A stretch of DNA of 64,000 nucleotides from Candidatus Manganitrophus noduliformans. GTDB taxonomy: Bacteria > Nitrospirota > Nitrospiria > SBBL01 > Manganitrophaceae. The stretch is taken from the NCBI RefSeq assembly GCF_012184425.1, contig NZ_VTOW01000002.1:992001-1056000 (forward strand). Reading direction: 5' to 3'. Position numbers and translations under genes: made by a program. Shown piece after piece: positions 7,527 to 17,408 of this stretch. The notes beneath the pieces were generated by a model. The model was not told the origin of the DNA. It did not search any database and saw only the letters and a program-made list of their open reading frames with translations. Position 1 is the stretch's first letter, and each line of letters starts with the position of its first letter.

Positions 7527-8723
7527 ATGAATGTTTCGGAACAATTCGATGTCATCGTTATCGGCGGCGGCGCCGCGGGGCTGATGTGCGCCTTGACCGC
7601 GGGCCAGCGGGGACGGCGGGTTCTGCTTTTGGAACGGGCCGACCGCGTCGGAAAGAAAATCTTGATCTCCGGCGGGGGACGCTGCAACTTCACCAACTTG
7701 CATGTGGAGGCGGACCATTACCTCTCCGCCAACCCTCACTTCTGCAAATCAGCCCTCAGCCGCTATGGGCCGGCCGACTTTATCGCGCTGGTCGAAAAAC
7801 ATGGCATCCCCTATCACGAGAAAAAATTGGGGCAGCTCTTCTGCGACGGGAAAGCGACGGCGATCGTCCACCTGCTGCTGGAAGAGTGCCGCCTCGGCGG
7901 GGTGCAGATTCGGACGAACTGCTCGGTTGAAAAAATCGCGCGGCAACGCATCGGACCCAATCGTTTTACCCTTCAAACCAGCCTCGGAGGCTACGAGAGC
8001 CAATCGCTGGTGATCGCCACGGGGGGGCTGTCGATCCCGAAGATCGGAGCAACCGACTTCGGATACCGGGTGGCGACGCAGTTCGGCCTCCCCGTCTTGC
8101 CCTGCCGGCCCGGCCTCGTCTCCTTGACCCTGAGCCCCCGCGATTTGGAGGAGATCGACGGCCTCTCCGGAACCGCCGCGGAAGCGCGGGTCTCCTGCCG
8201 CGACCAAACCTTTCGGGAGGCGATCCTTTTTACCCACCACGGATTAAGCGGCCCCGCCATTTTGCAAATTTCAAACTACTGGGAGCCGGGCGATCCGGTG
8301 ACGATCAATCTTTTCCCCGATCTTGATCTGACCGAAACAATCAAACAGTGGCAGAAGGAGCGGCCGAAGGCGGAGCTGAAAAACCTGATCGGCGAGCGGC
8401 TGACCAAACGCCTGGCCGAACAGTGGCTGGGAGTGTCGGGAGGAAACAAGCCGGTCGGCCGATACACGCCGAAAGAAATCGCGGCGATCGCCGCCCGCTT
8501 TCAGCAATGGCGGATCATCCCCGCCGGGACCGGCGGCTATCGCCTGGCGGAGGTCACCAAGGGGGGGGTCGATACCGACGCGCTCTCGTCCAAAAGTTTC
8601 GAGGCCAAAGAGGTGAAAGGGCTTTATTTTATCGGCGAGGTTGTCGATGTGACCGGCTGGCTGGGGGGATATAACTTCCAGTGGGCCTGGGCCTCCGGAC
8701 ACTGCGCCGGAGGGTTCGTGTAA
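7527..8723 (+). CDS. HI0933/BaiN-like FAD-dependent oxidoreductase
   Basis: The protein has 398 residues, the family's usual length. The dinucleotide-binding motif is GGGAAGLMCAL (about 11-21), followed by the family signature KKILISGGGRCNFTN (about 46-60). The C-terminal signature GEVVDVTGWLGGYNFQWAWASG contacts FAD. These flavoproteins (YhiN/BaiN) are soluble. Some reduce bile-acid dienes, but the substrate of most members is unknown. The ATG at 7527 begins just after the repeat region, and no partner gene is evident. Confidence 0.88.
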   Translation: MNVSEQFDVIVIGGGAAGLMCALTAGQRGRRVLLLERADRVGKKILISGGGRCNFTNLHVEADHYLSANPHFCKSALSRYGPADFIALVEKHGIPYHEKKLGQLFCDGKATAIVHLLLEECRLGGVQIRTNCSVEKIARQRIGPNRFTLQTSLGGYESQSLVIATGGLSIPKIGATDFGYRVATQFGLPVLPCRPGLVSLTLSPRDLEEIDGLSGTAAEARVSCRDQTFREAILFTHHGLSGPAILQISNYWEPGDPVTINLFPDLDLTETIKQWQKERPKAELKNLIGERLTKRLAEQWLGVSGGNKPVGRYTPKEIAAIAARFQQWRIIPAGTGGYRLAEVTKGGVDTDALSSKSFEAKEVKGLYFIGEVVDVTGWLGGYNFQWAWASGHCAGGFV

Positions 8724-8887
8724 TGACCGCATAAAGCCTCCATGAGCGGCCTGAGATGAAATCGGTAGAAGGGGCCGTATCCCAGTTTTTAAAATCGGGA
8801 GTATACTTCTCTATATTAGAAGGATCCCTCTCACAGGGATCGTCTCGATGGAAACCGGGGTTCCGGCCCTGGAAGGAGACGTCGCGC

Positions 8888-9292
8888 TTGTCGCTAAAAC
8901 CGATCAATGACAACCGAGATCCCCTCTATCGCCTCTTGCGGGAAGGCCGTATCGACGAGTTCAACGCAAGAAAACGCAAAGGAGAGAAGATGGATCTCAC
9001 CGATTCCGACCTCGGCGGGCTTGACCTGCGCGAGGTCGATCTGAAAGGGCTCGATCTCAGCGGCAGCTATTTTCTCCAGACCGATCTGCGCGGCGCCGAT
9101 TTATCCCAAACCAACCTGGAAGGAGCGAGCCTGAACGGGGCCAAGGTCTCCGGCACCTACTTTCCGAAGGAATTAGCCGCCGAAGAAATCGCCCTCTCCC
9201 TCACACATGGAACGCGCCTCCGGTATCAAAGCCATCGGGCCCAGCCTCCCAAGCGTCGCCTCGCGGACATTCTAAAAAGAAAGCCGCGATAA
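8888..9292 (+). CDS. Pentapeptide-repeat protein
   Basis: I chose the TTG at 8888 because GGAAGGAG lies nine bases upstream and the product then starts with SLKPINDNRDPLYRLLREG, an N-terminus I associate with this type. The frame is open back to 8756. The product has 134 residues. From about residue 35 to 85 it shows A(D/N)LXX-type repeats (MDLTDSDLGGLDLREVDLK and so on), which fold into a right-handed quadrilateral helix. The tail is basic. The molecular target is unknown. There is no signal peptide. Confidence 0.8.
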   Translation: MSLKPINDNRDPLYRLLREGRIDEFNARKRKGEKMDLTDSDLGGLDLREVDLKGLDLSGSYFLQTDLRGADLSQTNLEGASLNGAKVSGTYFPKELAAEEIALSLTHGTRLRYQSHRAQPPKRRLADILKRKPR

Positions 9293-9351
9293 GCCGCACC
9301 CTCCCATCCTTTCACCCCCCTACACGAAGACAACATCGGCGCAGGTCGGTT

Positions 9352-10830
9352 TCATCGATCCGCTTTCGGGCGGATAAGCCCCGGGTCGGTTCCGCGCAAT
9401 CGCGTCTCCCCGAGCGGTTCCGGATCGGCCTTCGCCGGCAGCATGGGGAGACCGAGCGCCCGGCGCATCGCCCGCTTGGCCGTATCGAGAAGGCCCGCCT
9501 CTTTCAGCGCGCCGCGCAGCCGCGGCTTCCACTGATAAACCCACTGCATTTGCAGATGGTGCGCGATGTAGGCTCGCGGAGAGAGCCGGAAGTAATGGGC
9601 GCGAAACCGCCAGAGCTCGCGGGGGGTGAAGACCTTCGCATTCCCGCCGAGCTTCGCCACGATCGGCGTAAAGTGAGGATAGAGGCGGGTGTTGATCAGC
9701 TCGGTTTTCATGAAATTTCCGATCAGAAGATCGTCGAAGTAGCCGTACTCCACCGCTTTCATCAGAGAGTTCCGCGGGGCGATAAAATGGATTCCCCGCC
9801 GATCCTTCCCGCCCCTCGCACGCCGAGGATCGATGTAAAAGGTCCGCGCCTCCCCGGCGACGGTAAACCGGATAAAATCGACGTGGCGCTTGAGGAGCCG
9901 AAAGCGGCGGACGAACCGCTCCAGCGCCTCCCAATCCCCTTTCGACATCTTTTCATTCCAGTCATCCTCGCCGGTCTCCGTGGAGATCGAACTCAGGTCG
10001 GGCCGGTGGGCCGGATGATTCGGCGTGACCGAACCGTCGGTTAGGTCGACGGTGACGAACGGCTCGATCAACTTCGTCTCGGGGGCATTCCAGTGGCGTT
10101 GCATCTCTTCCCAGCCGATCCGGTAAGGATTCGCCCAGATCGAATCGGGACGGACATAGAGGTGTTGCGAGGAGAAGCAGCAGAAATGGCTCACATTCAG
10201 AAAGGCGCAAAGGTCCCCCAGCTCCCAAACGGCGCTCCGTTTTGACTCGTAACGAGGGGGGGCGAGCGACTCTCCCCGTCCGCCGACAATGTTGATCATG
10301 TCGGCGTCGATGCTGCAGAGGGCCAGAAGAAACGACTTTTTATAGGAGGCGATCAACGTCTTCAGGAAGGGTCCCTCGCCGTGCAACGGGGAATCGTTGA
10401 GATTGACGATCAGCGCGTCCCCCGCCTCGACGATTAAAATGGCGTCTTGATTCATATTCTCCAGGCACATCACACGGACCGTCGGGGTGAGCCGCGTCCA
10501 CGCCTTGAATCGCAGCACTTCGACCCGAAAACCTTTCGACTCAAGCGACTCTCGGATCTCCGGGTGATAGTGATTCGGCAGCAGGATAAGCGACTTCCGC
10601 GAGAGCATCTCGATCGATTCGGGATGGAGGTGATCGGGATGGCCGTGAGAAATCCAGAGATACGGCGACTGGACGACGTTCCGGATTTGCGTTTCCGTCA
10701 GCGGGTGATCCAGCCCCCAGCTCCCGAAATAAGCGGTCCCCTTCAGCCATGGATCGGTGGCAAGGACCGGCCTCCCCTCTTCAAACAGCTGCAATGTGGC
10801 ATTCCCCAACGTCTCAAACTTCAACCCCAT
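9352..10830 (-). CDS. Metallo-beta-lactamase fold protein (UlaG-like)
   Basis: The ATG at 10830 is preceded by AGGGAGGGTGAG, so I prefer it to the upstream ATG at 10863. The product has 492 residues. The zinc motif SHGHPDHLHPES (HxHxDH) lies at about 63-74, after a TDPWLKGTAYFGSW strand that is typical of UlaG/NAPE-PLD-like hydrolases. NLNDSPLHGEG (about 145-155) may supply further metal ligands. The C-terminal 200 residues are unusual for the fold and include HYFRLSPRAYIAHHLQMQWVY. The substrate is unknown; related proteins act on phosphodiesters or acyl-amine lipids, or hydroxylate sialic acid when fused to a Rieske domain. Confidence 0.8.
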   Translation of the reverse strand: MGLKFETLGNATLQLFEEGRPVLATDPWLKGTAYFGSWGLDHPLTETQIRNVVQSPYLWISHGHPDHLHPESIEMLSRKSLILLPNHYHPEIRESLESKGFRVEVLRFKAWTRLTPTVRVMCLENMNQDAILIVEAGDALIVNLNDSPLHGEGPFLKTLIASYKKSFLLALCSIDADMINIVGGRGESLAPPRYESKRSAVWELGDLCAFLNVSHFCCFSSQHLYVRPDSIWANPYRIGWEEMQRHWNAPETKLIEPFVTVDLTDGSVTPNHPAHRPDLSSISTETGEDDWNEKMSKGDWEALERFVRRFRLLKRHVDFIRFTVAGEARTFYIDPRRARGGKDRRGIHFIAPRNSLMKAVEYGYFDDLLIGNFMKTELINTRLYPHFTPIVAKLGGNAKVFTPRELWRFRAHYFRLSPRAYIAHHLQMQWVYQWKPRLRGALKEAGLLDTAKRAMRRALGLPMLPAKADPEPLGETRLRGTDPGLIRPKADR

Positions 10831-10967
10831 CTCACCCTCCCTCTGAAAGATCCTCATCTGCAAGTCGTTGTGAACGTCCGTCGGTCATGCCGCCGGATAA
10901 AACGCCGCGGCGAGTTCGGAAGTTGGGTCTAGCTTAACCTTTTTTTAAACCTCGATCTGTATCTCTC

Positions 10968-11000
10968 TTTACATTTCGTTTACATTCCGTTTACCTTCCA
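10968..11000. promoter_or_regulatory. Three tandem 11-bp direct repeats between divergent genes
   Basis: TTTACATTTCG (10968-10978), TTTACATTCCG (10979-10989) and TTTACCTTCCA (10990-11000) repeat with an exact 11-base period. Phased 11-base half-sites are the usual operator form of OmpR/PhoB-family regulators. They sit between the divergent metallo-beta-lactamase-fold gene and purU. Confidence 0.45.
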
Positions 11001-11099
11001 AGCGTCGCGATTCTTCTTTCTGGTCTCCGACCATTTTTTCTGGTAACCTATGATCCGCTGGCATCACATCGATTTCCATTTTCCATCATTGAGGCCCGG

Positions 11100-12005
11100 A
11101 TGGACCAAAAACAACCCCTCCATTCTTTCTGGCCGCCGATCTCGGACGGTTACGGCGACATCGGCCGGCTGTTGATCTCTTGCCCCGACCGGCCGGGGAT
11201 CGTCGCCGCCGTCTCCCGCTTTCTCTTCGAGCAAGAGGCCAACATCATCGATTCCGATCAACACTCGACCGATCCGACCGGCGGGATCTTCTTTATGCGG
11301 GTGGAGTTTCAGCTTTCGGGACTGGAGCAGCGCGGCCCGGCGTTGGAGCGGGCCTTCTCTCAGATCGCCGCCACATTCGAGATGGCGTGGCGGCTCGCGT
11401 ATGCGGGGCGGGTGAAGCGGCTGGCGATTTTTGTCTCAAAGGCGGAACACGCCCTCTTCGAGCTCCTCTGGCACCGGCGGGCGGGCGATCTGAGGGCCGA
11501 GATCGCGATGGTTCTCTCCAATCACCCCGACCTGGAGCAGACCGTAGCGACGTGGGGGATTCCGTTTCATTATGTCCCGGTCGATAAGAGCCGGAAAGAG
11601 GAGGCGGAGCGGAAGCAGCTTGCCTTGATGGAGGGAAAGGTCGATCTGGTGGTCCTCGCGCGCTACATGCAGATCATCACCCCCGGCTTCATCAAACATT
11701 ATCCGAACCGGATCATCAACATCCATCACAGCTTCCTCCCCGCCTTCGTCGGCGCCGATCCCTACGCGAGGGCGTATGAGCGGGGGGTCAAGTTGATCGG
11801 CGCCACCGCCCACTACGTCACGGAGGAGCTGGACGCCGGCCCGATCATCGAGCAGGACGTCGAGCGGGTCGATCACCGCAAGGAGGTCGAAGATCTCCGG
11901 CGCATCGGCCGCTACGTCGAACGAACGGTGCTGACCCGCGCCGTCACCTGGCACGTCGAAGACCGGGTCCTTGTTCACGGAAACAAAACGATTGTCTTCA
12001 TATAG
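11100..12005 (+). CDS. purU: Formyltetrahydrofolate deformylase
   Basis: The enzyme hydrolyses 10-formyl-THF to THF and formate, which feeds formate to purine synthesis and balances one-carbon pools. It has 301 residues, slightly longer than the usual 280-290. The N-terminal ACT domain (about 18-100) starts with [16 protein letters not shown]. The formyltransferase domain (about 105-300) has the catalytic series [10 protein letters not shown] (about 204-213) and [20 protein letters not shown] with the active Asp. The ATG at 11100 follows TTGAGGCC. The 11-bp repeats upstream may regulate it. Confidence 0.94.
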   Translation: MDQKQPLHSFWPPISDGYGDIGRLLISCPDRPGIVAAVSRFLFEQEANIIDSDQHSTDPTGGIFFMRVEFQLSGLEQRGPALERAFSQIAATFEMAWRLAYAGRVKRLAIFVSKAEHALFELLWHRRAGDLRAEIAMVLSNHPDLEQTVATWGIPFHYVPVDKSRKEEAERKQLALMEGKVDLVVLARYMQIITPGFIKHYPNRIINIHHSFLPAFVGADPYARAYERGVKLIGATAHYVTEELDAGPIIEQDVERVDHRKEVEDLRRIGRYVERTVLTRAVTWHVEDRVLVHGNKTIVFI

Positions 12006-12090
12006 CCCTTTTCAGCGCTTGCAAAATCTCCCCCTCCCGTTCTACAATCACCCTAAAATCACCCTCACCTTTAAACGAAAGGGGCCATCA

Positions 12091-12171
12091 ATGCTCTTCG
12101 GCATGCTCCTGAACCTTGTCCTCCTGGTGTTGATCGTCTGGGGTATTTTCGCGGTAATCAAACGGAGTTAG
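12091..12171 (+). CDS. Possible 26-residue membrane microprotein
   Basis: A short frame starts at the ATG at 12091, seven bases after AAAGGGG. It encodes almost only hydrophobic residues (Leu, Val, Ile) as a single TM helix with a basic KRS end. It lies 85 bases after purU on the same strand. The clean Shine-Dalgarno sequence and the positive-inside end support a real membrane peptide, but the length alone cannot prove it. Confidence 0.35.
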   Translation: MLFGMLLNLVLLVLIVWGIFAVIKRS

Positions 12172-12342
12172 CTTCCACCCTCTCCACCACACCCTCCGGA
12201 TAAAAACCAGACGGTTTCTTTGAAATCGGGAATAGGGATTGTTCCTTCCGATCGATCAGTTTGCAATTGGCTGGAGGAAGGAGGGGCCGACCCTGCCGAA
12301 GCAAAGCCGGCCCCTTCGATGAGGTGGGAGGGGGGATGAACG

Positions 12343-12954
12343 CTAGAAGTAGAACATCAGGGCCGCGGTGCCGACCCAGCCGTCGACCGATCGGTCCTCG
12401 TCGAGATCGGTACCGCCCTCATCGCCGAACTCCGGATCCATGAAGATATAACGAACGTCGGCGTTGATCGCCACGGTCTCGGTGAACGGGACCTCCAACC
12501 CGCCGCCGACGTGCCAGCCCCAGGGCCGCTCGGTCCGGTCTTCAAACCCGAGGTCCTCGATGCTGTCCGAGAAATCGATCTTGGTATAATAGATGCCTCC
12601 CCCCCCCACGATGTATGGAGAAAAATGGGGAAGGACCGGCAGAAAAACCAGAAGCGACGCCGTCACCGGGTAGGAGCGCTGGTTGATCTCCCCTGAGAAC
12701 CCGGGCGCGTCCACCTCGAAGGTTTCCTCCGAGCGGTAGTCGGCCGCCAATTCGAGGCCGATGACCTCTCCGAGACGAAACCGCGCCTGCACGCCGCCGT
12801 ACCAGGCCCCCTCGTCGGCATCTTTACTCTTGTAATAACCGGCGCGAGGACCGATTCCAAAGGTGTTCTCGATCCGCCCGTCTTCCTGAGCCCAGCCGAG
12901 CTGGGGCAAAATCAAAAGGATCATTGTCAAAATCCAGAACGGTTGCTTTTTCAT
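12343..12954 (-). CDS. Outer-membrane beta-barrel protein
   Basis: I start at the ATG at 12954, where a clear Sec signal begins (MKKQ, hydrophobic core, cleavage after GWAQ, about residue 22). The mature part is a series of amphipathic strands with alternating hydrophobic residues and Gly/Tyr/Trp turns (GIGPRAGYYKS, YIVGGGGIYYTKI, WHVGGGLEVPF) and ends in Tyr-Phe, the usual C-terminal barrel signature. At about 200 residues it resembles 8-strand OmpA/OmpW-like barrels (outer membrane protein beta-barrel domain). Its function is unknown. It lies upstream of nothing obvious on the minus strand and follows the beta-helix gene. Confidence 0.8.
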   Translation of the reverse strand: MKKQPFWILTMILLILPQLGWAQEDGRIENTFGIGPRAGYYKSKDADEGAWYGGVQARFRLGEVIGLELAADYRSEETFEVDAPGFSGEINQRSYPVTASLLVFLPVLPHFSPYIVGGGGIYYTKIDFSDSIEDLGFEDRTERPWGWHVGGGLEVPFTETVAINADVRYIFMDPEFGDEGGTDLDEDRSVDGWVGTAALMFYF

Positions 12955-13034
12955 AACGTGATGTTTCCTTTCTCCCCCAAAGTTCACATTGAACGGAAGG
13001 CCCTCCAATCGGCTCATCCTCACCCATGGCCTCT

Positions 13035-16000
13035 TTATGTACCCCTCCGTCTGACAGGATGAGCCGCGCTTCTCATGAAAAGAAAGTAAAAGAACGGGAC
13101 GGAAAGAAGAAGCAGGTCACCCAGATGGGATCGATCGAACGTTTTTCTCGGAGCGCGGGACTGAATGGCCCCGCACCCGAATCCCCCCGAATTTTCCCCC
13201 TCGGAAGAGGCGGTCGGGTTGCCGCTGCCATCTCCCCCGCCGCACCCCGATCCCGAACAGGGGGGGAGCGGCGCATCGGAAGAGGCTTCGTCGGCGCCGA
13301 TATCAATGCCCCCTCCGAAGGGTCGGGCCTGCCCGTCGAAATCGACCTCCGGCGCGTTCGAGGCGGCGGCCCGATCGATCGCCGACGATCCGGCCAGGAG
13401 GTGATATTTTCGCGACGCGGCATCGACATATCCCGGAGAGGTGAAGAGATCGCCGGTCCGATCGCTCGGGATTTGGGAGCCCGCGTTGGAGGCCAGGTCG
13501 TCGATATCGTTGACATTCTCGAAGAAAAGATTGTAGCCGATCTCCCTGAAGCTGTTGCCGCTGTCCCTGTTCTGAATCGCCTTGTTCCACCGGGTCAAAA
13601 TATTGTTCTTGATGACCACATTAAAAGAGGTCGCGATCCCCGCGTTGCCGATGGCGATCCCGGCGGTGGAGACCTCCGGCGTTCCATCCAGGGTATTGTT
13701 CACCACCTTCGCCTGATCGGTGTTATAGAGGAGAATCCCCGCCTGACCCGAATGAAGCGGCCCATACATGATGTTGTTGACGATCTCGATCTGATAACCG
13801 CTGGAGATAAAGATATGCTCGTTCCGGTTGTTGAAAATCTCATTCCGGGTAAGGATGATCCCCGGATTGCCCGACCGGCCGGTATGGATGCCGATCCCAT
13901 GGATCGTATTTGAAATGATGTTTCCCTCTACACGATTATCCCTTGCGCTGTTTCCCTCTCCGAGAATCGAGATCCCCTCTTCATATCCATAGGCGACCCC
14001 CTGGGCCGAGATCCGATTTCCACGGATGATGGAGTCGGTCACCCCGGACAACCAGATCCCGAAGAGGCGGCGCGTGGGGTTTTCGGCATCGATCGTGCTA
14101 ATGAGGATATTCCCCTCGATCAGGATATCGGTCCCGACTCCATCACCCTCGATGCTGTCGATGATCGCCTGGCCCGGCGCGCCGGCCGGGAAGGAGTCCA
14201 TCGTGACCTGATTTTGGAGAATGTCGATCCCGCGGGCGGCGCGGAACTGCACAAACGACCCCTTCTGTCCGGCCGCCGTGTTTCCGCTCACAAGCACCGG
14301 TCTGGTATTCCCCGCTCCGGCCGTCCCATTCGCGCTGGCCAGTTGGATGAAGCCCGACTGCTCGAACGTGTTCTCGCTGATGGCGATCCGCGACCCATTT
14401 GAGGCATCGATCCCGGCGCGCTCCCCATCCCCTAAAAATCGGAAGGTGAGACCGCGCAGCGTCAGATCGACCTCGGTGCTCGCCCCCTCCTTGCGGATGA
14501 ACGTAATCGCCCGGCCGTCTTTGAATCTCGGCTCCAAGACCAGCGGCTTCGCCGCCGATCCTTGCAGATCGACCGTTCCGAAAAACCGAATCCCGAACGC
14601 GTCCTGGCCCTCCACCTTTCCGGTGCTTCCGAAGACGATCGTGTACCCCCGCGCCGCCGCGGCGCCGTCGTATTTCAATACCGCGTCGGATCCGTTGCGG
14701 GTGCCGACCCGGAGCATCCTCAATCCCTGAGCGCTCGTGCCGATGTCCCGGTCGATCTGAACCCTGTGTCCGTCGGCGATGATCACCTCATCTCCGTCCC
14801 CCGGCACACGGCCTCCGGCCCACGTCGATGTCGATGACCAGGGACCGCTCTGGGTCGACGTGATCGTCGCCCCTCCCGCTTCGAGCGGAAGGAGAATCAG
14901 GAGAAGGCCTCCGACCCATACCGCATTCCGGGGAAGCAGAGAGAACAACCTTTTCGATCTTCTGAAAAGAAGGAAGAACAGCGGCCATGCAAGGAGAAGG
15001 AGATCGCCCAGATCGGATCGGCGAAAACCCCGGTCGCCGGAGACCGGCTGAACCGCCCCGCAACCGAATCCGTATCGGGACGAACCGGTCGAGTCGGAAG
15101 GAGGAGGAGAAGGGGGAGAAGGGGACGGAATGGGCGGTCCTCCCCCGCCGCCGTCGCCGCCCGAAACCGCCGCCGCTTCCGCCGAAGCGGTGTTGTTGCC
15201 GGCGTCGGGGTCGACTTCCCGTCCGGCGACCCGAGCCGTCGCGTTGAGGAGGCCGGCCGCGACGGCCGTCGTCTCGACGGTGATGACCGCTTGTTCGGCG
15301 CTCTCCAATTCCCCGAGAGGGCAGATCCCCCCCGGATCGCAGCTTCCTCGATCGGTCTGAATGGAAAGGAGGGCGATCTCCGAAGGGAGGGTGACGGTCG
15401 CCGCCACTTCATTCGCCATGGCGGGGCCATGATTCGTCACGGTGACGACATAGGTCAGCCGACCGCCGACGATCACCCGCTCGGGGGAGGCGCCGACCGC
15501 CGCCGCCAAATCGGCGGATGCCGGCTCCCGGTACTCGTCGGCGCCGATGTCGAATCCGGCGCCGGCCGGGCGCGCCTGCCCGTTGATATCCTCCGCCGGC
15601 GCGCCGGCCGGATCGGCCCGGTCGATCGCCGCCGAGCCGGTTTGGAGATGATAGTCGCTGGAAGAGCGGTCGACATACTTCGGATCGCCGAGAACATCGC
15701 CGGCTCCCGCCCCGTCGATCGGCTCGAGATCATAATTTTTCACATTCTCGAAAAAGAGGTTGTAGGCCGCCTCCCGGAAGGTGTTCCCGGCCGGCCGGTT
15801 CTGGATCGCTTTGTTCCAACGGGTCAGGATGTTGTTCTTGATGACGACGCCGTGCGAAACGCCGATTCCCTGATTTCCGATGGCGATTCCCGCGGTGGAG
15901 ATCGAAGGGGTCCCATCGAGCGTGTTGTGGACGATCTCGACCTGATCGGTGTTGTAGAGGAGGATGCCGGCCTGGCCGCTGTGAAGCGTTCCGTAGAGGA

Positions 16001-17171
16001 GGTTGTTGACGATCCGGATCTGATGCCCCTCCGAGATAAAGATATGTTCGTTGCGGTTGTCGAAGATCCGGTTCCGGGTCACTTCGATGCCGCTGTTGTC
16101 GGTCCGAACGGTATGAATGCCGACGCCGTGAATCGTGCCGGAGATGTTGTTCCGGTCGATCCGGGTATTCCCCCCCCGGCCCGCGCCCCCCAAAACGGCG
16201 ACCCCCTCTTCGAACCCGTAGGAGACCCCCCAGGCGGCGACCCGGTTACCGGCCACGACAGAGTCCGGGAAACCGTTGAGCCAAATCGCATACCGGCGCG
16301 GGTGGATCGCGCTTTCGGCGTCGATCGTGCCGAGGATCGTGTTCTCCTCGATCCGAATCCCCCCTCCGACCCCGTCTCCCTGGGTGCCGTCGATGACCGC
16401 CTGTCCCGGCGCCCCGGCGGGAAAAGCAGCGAGGGTGATCCGGTTTTTATCGATCAGCAGATTTCGCCCGGCCCGAAATTGGACGAACGATCCCCGATGA
16501 TCGACCGCCTCGTTTCGGCTCAGGGAGATCGTCGCGCCGCCGCCGTCGGCGCCGGCGAGTTGAATCGGACCCGACCCCTCGAAGCGGTTCCCTTCGATAA
16601 TCACCCGCTCTCCGGTGCGGCTCGCCCCCCGGACGTCGATCCCGGCGCTCTGCTCATCGCCGGCCCGCCGGAGGATGACGTCGCGAAGAATCAGGTCGAC
16701 GCGGCTGCTGCCCGGATCTTTTTGAATGAACGTCACCGCACTTCCATCCTGAACAACCGGCTCGATCACCAGGGGGTGCTCCAGGGTCCCCTGCAGGTCG
16801 ACGCTTCCCCAAAAGTGAATGCCGAAGGCATCGACTCCCCGGTCTTTTCCGCGGCTCGCGAATCGGAGGGTCACCGCACCGGATCGGTTGCGCCCGTCGA
16901 AGAAGAGCCTCGCCGCCGAGCCGTTGTGGGTTCCGACGCGGAGCATTTTCAATCCGAGCCCCTCGCTCCCGATGTCCCGATCAATCTCGACGGCATGGCC
17001 GTCGGCGATCACCACTTCATCCCCGTCGCCCGGAACGACGCCGCCGACCCATGTCGCCGGTGAAGACCAGGGACCCGATTGTCCGGAAGTCACGGCGGCC
17101 GCCGTGACAATATCCGGAGCCAGGATAACCATCAGAAGGATGATCACCCCCTTCAACTGTTTCGCTCCCAT
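13035..17171 (-). CDS. Giant twin right-handed beta-helix protein with two C-terminal sorting-like signals
   Basis: This is one open frame of 1378 residues, counted from the ATG at 17171. Unit 1 has a Sec signal, a G8-like glycine domain (SGPWSSPATWVGG), a parallel beta-helix (about 100-500, NRNEHIFIS and HSGQAGILLYNTDQ), a DUF11/CARDB-like domain (about 540-640), a Pro/Gly linker, GFGCGAV, a TM stretch LGDLLLLAWPLFFLLF and Arg/Lys. Unit 2 follows in frame from about residue 742 with a second signal-like segment, a second G8-like and beta-helix domain and a second GFGCGAI...LGDLLLLSVPFF...RR end, but lacks DUF11. The layout suggests an in-frame fusion of two surface proteins with a Cys-containing CTERM-type signal. 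An in-frame TTG at 14948 could start unit 2 separately. Confidence 0.82.
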   Translation of the reverse strand: MGAKQLKGVIILLMVILAPDIVTAAAVTSGQSGPWSSPATWVGGVVPGDGDEVVIADGHAVEIDRDIGSEGLGLKMLRVGTHNGSAARLFFDGRNRSGAVTLRFASRGKDRGVDAFGIHFWGSVDLQGTLEHPLVIEPVVQDGSAVTFIQKDPGSSRVDLILRDVILRRAGDEQSAGIDVRGASRTGERVIIEGNRFEGSGPIQLAGADGGGATISLSRNEAVDHRGSFVQFRAGRNLLIDKNRITLAAFPAGAPGQAVIDGTQGDGVGGGIRIEENTILGTIDAESAIHPRRYAIWLNGFPDSVVAGNRVAAWGVSYGFEEGVAVLGGAGRGGNTRIDRNNISGTIHGVGIHTVRTDNSGIEVTRNRIFDNRNEHIFISEGHQIRIVNNLLYGTLHSGQAGILLYNTDQVEIVHNTLDGTPSISTAGIAIGNQGIGVSHGVVIKNNILTRWNKAIQNRPAGNTFREAAYNLFFENVKNYDLEPIDGAGAGDVLGDPKYVDRSSSDYHLQTGSAAIDRADPAGAPAEDINGQARPAGAGFDIGADEYREPASADLAAAVGASPERVIVGGRLTYVVTVTNHGPAMANEVAATVTLPSEIALLSIQTDRGSCDPGGICPLGELESAEQAVITVETTAVAAGLLNATARVAGREVDPDAGNNTASAEAAAVSGGDGGGGGPPIPSPSPPSPPPSDSTGSSRYGFGCGAVQPVSGDRGFRRSDLGDLLLLAWPLFFLLFRRSKRLFSLLPRNAVWVGGLLLILLPLEAGGATITSTQSGPWSSTSTWAGGRVPGDGDEVIIADGHRVQIDRDIGTSAQGLRMLRVGTRNGSDAVLKYDGAAAARGYTIVFGSTGKVEGQDAFGIRFFGTVDLQGSAAKPLVLEPRFKDGRAITFIRKEGASTEVDLTLRGLTFRFLGDGERAGIDASNGSRIAISENTFEQSGFIQLASANGTAGAGNTRPVLVSGNTAAGQKGSFVQFRAARGIDILQNQVTMDSFPAGAPGQAIIDSIEGDGVGTDILIEGNILISTIDAENPTRRLFGIWLSGVTDSIIRGNRISAQGVAYGYEEGISILGEGNSARDNRVEGNIISNTIHGIGIHTGRSGNPGIILTRNEIFNNRNEHIFISSGYQIEIVNNIMYGPLHSGQAGILLYNTDQAKVVNNTLDGTPEVSTAGIAIGNAGIATSFNVVIKNNILTRWNKAIQNRDSGNSFREIGYNLFFENVNDIDDLASNAGSQIPSDRTGDLFTSPGYVDAASRKYHLLAGSSAIDRAAASNAPEVDFDGQARPFGGGIDIGADEASSDAPLPPCSGSGCGGGDGSGNPTASSEGENSGGFGCGAIQSRAPRKTFDRSHLGDLLLLSVPFFYFLFMRSAAHPVRRRGT

Positions 17172-17408
17172 CGAGGATCCGCGCAACCGCACCGATATAA
17201 GAAGGGATGCAAGAGGGGTGCCTCTAGGTCAAGAACGGAGAATCGCTTGTAATGAATAGAGATTCAAATCTGGAGGGTGCGTTGAATCATTCGATCGGAA
17301 CGATTTGCCTCGAAAGAGGCGCGTGCAACTTTCTTCACGCTGATGAACATTGCGGAGAGTATGCAAATTGGTTCATATGGATGGGAGAGGCCCGCCGGCT
17401 GCTAAAGT

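Noticed and set aside
15291-17063. Long open frame of 590 codons on the + strand opposite the twin beta-helix gene
   Set aside because: Antisense to a gene with clear domain structure. The frame is kept open by high GC and has no recognisable domain or ribosome binding site.
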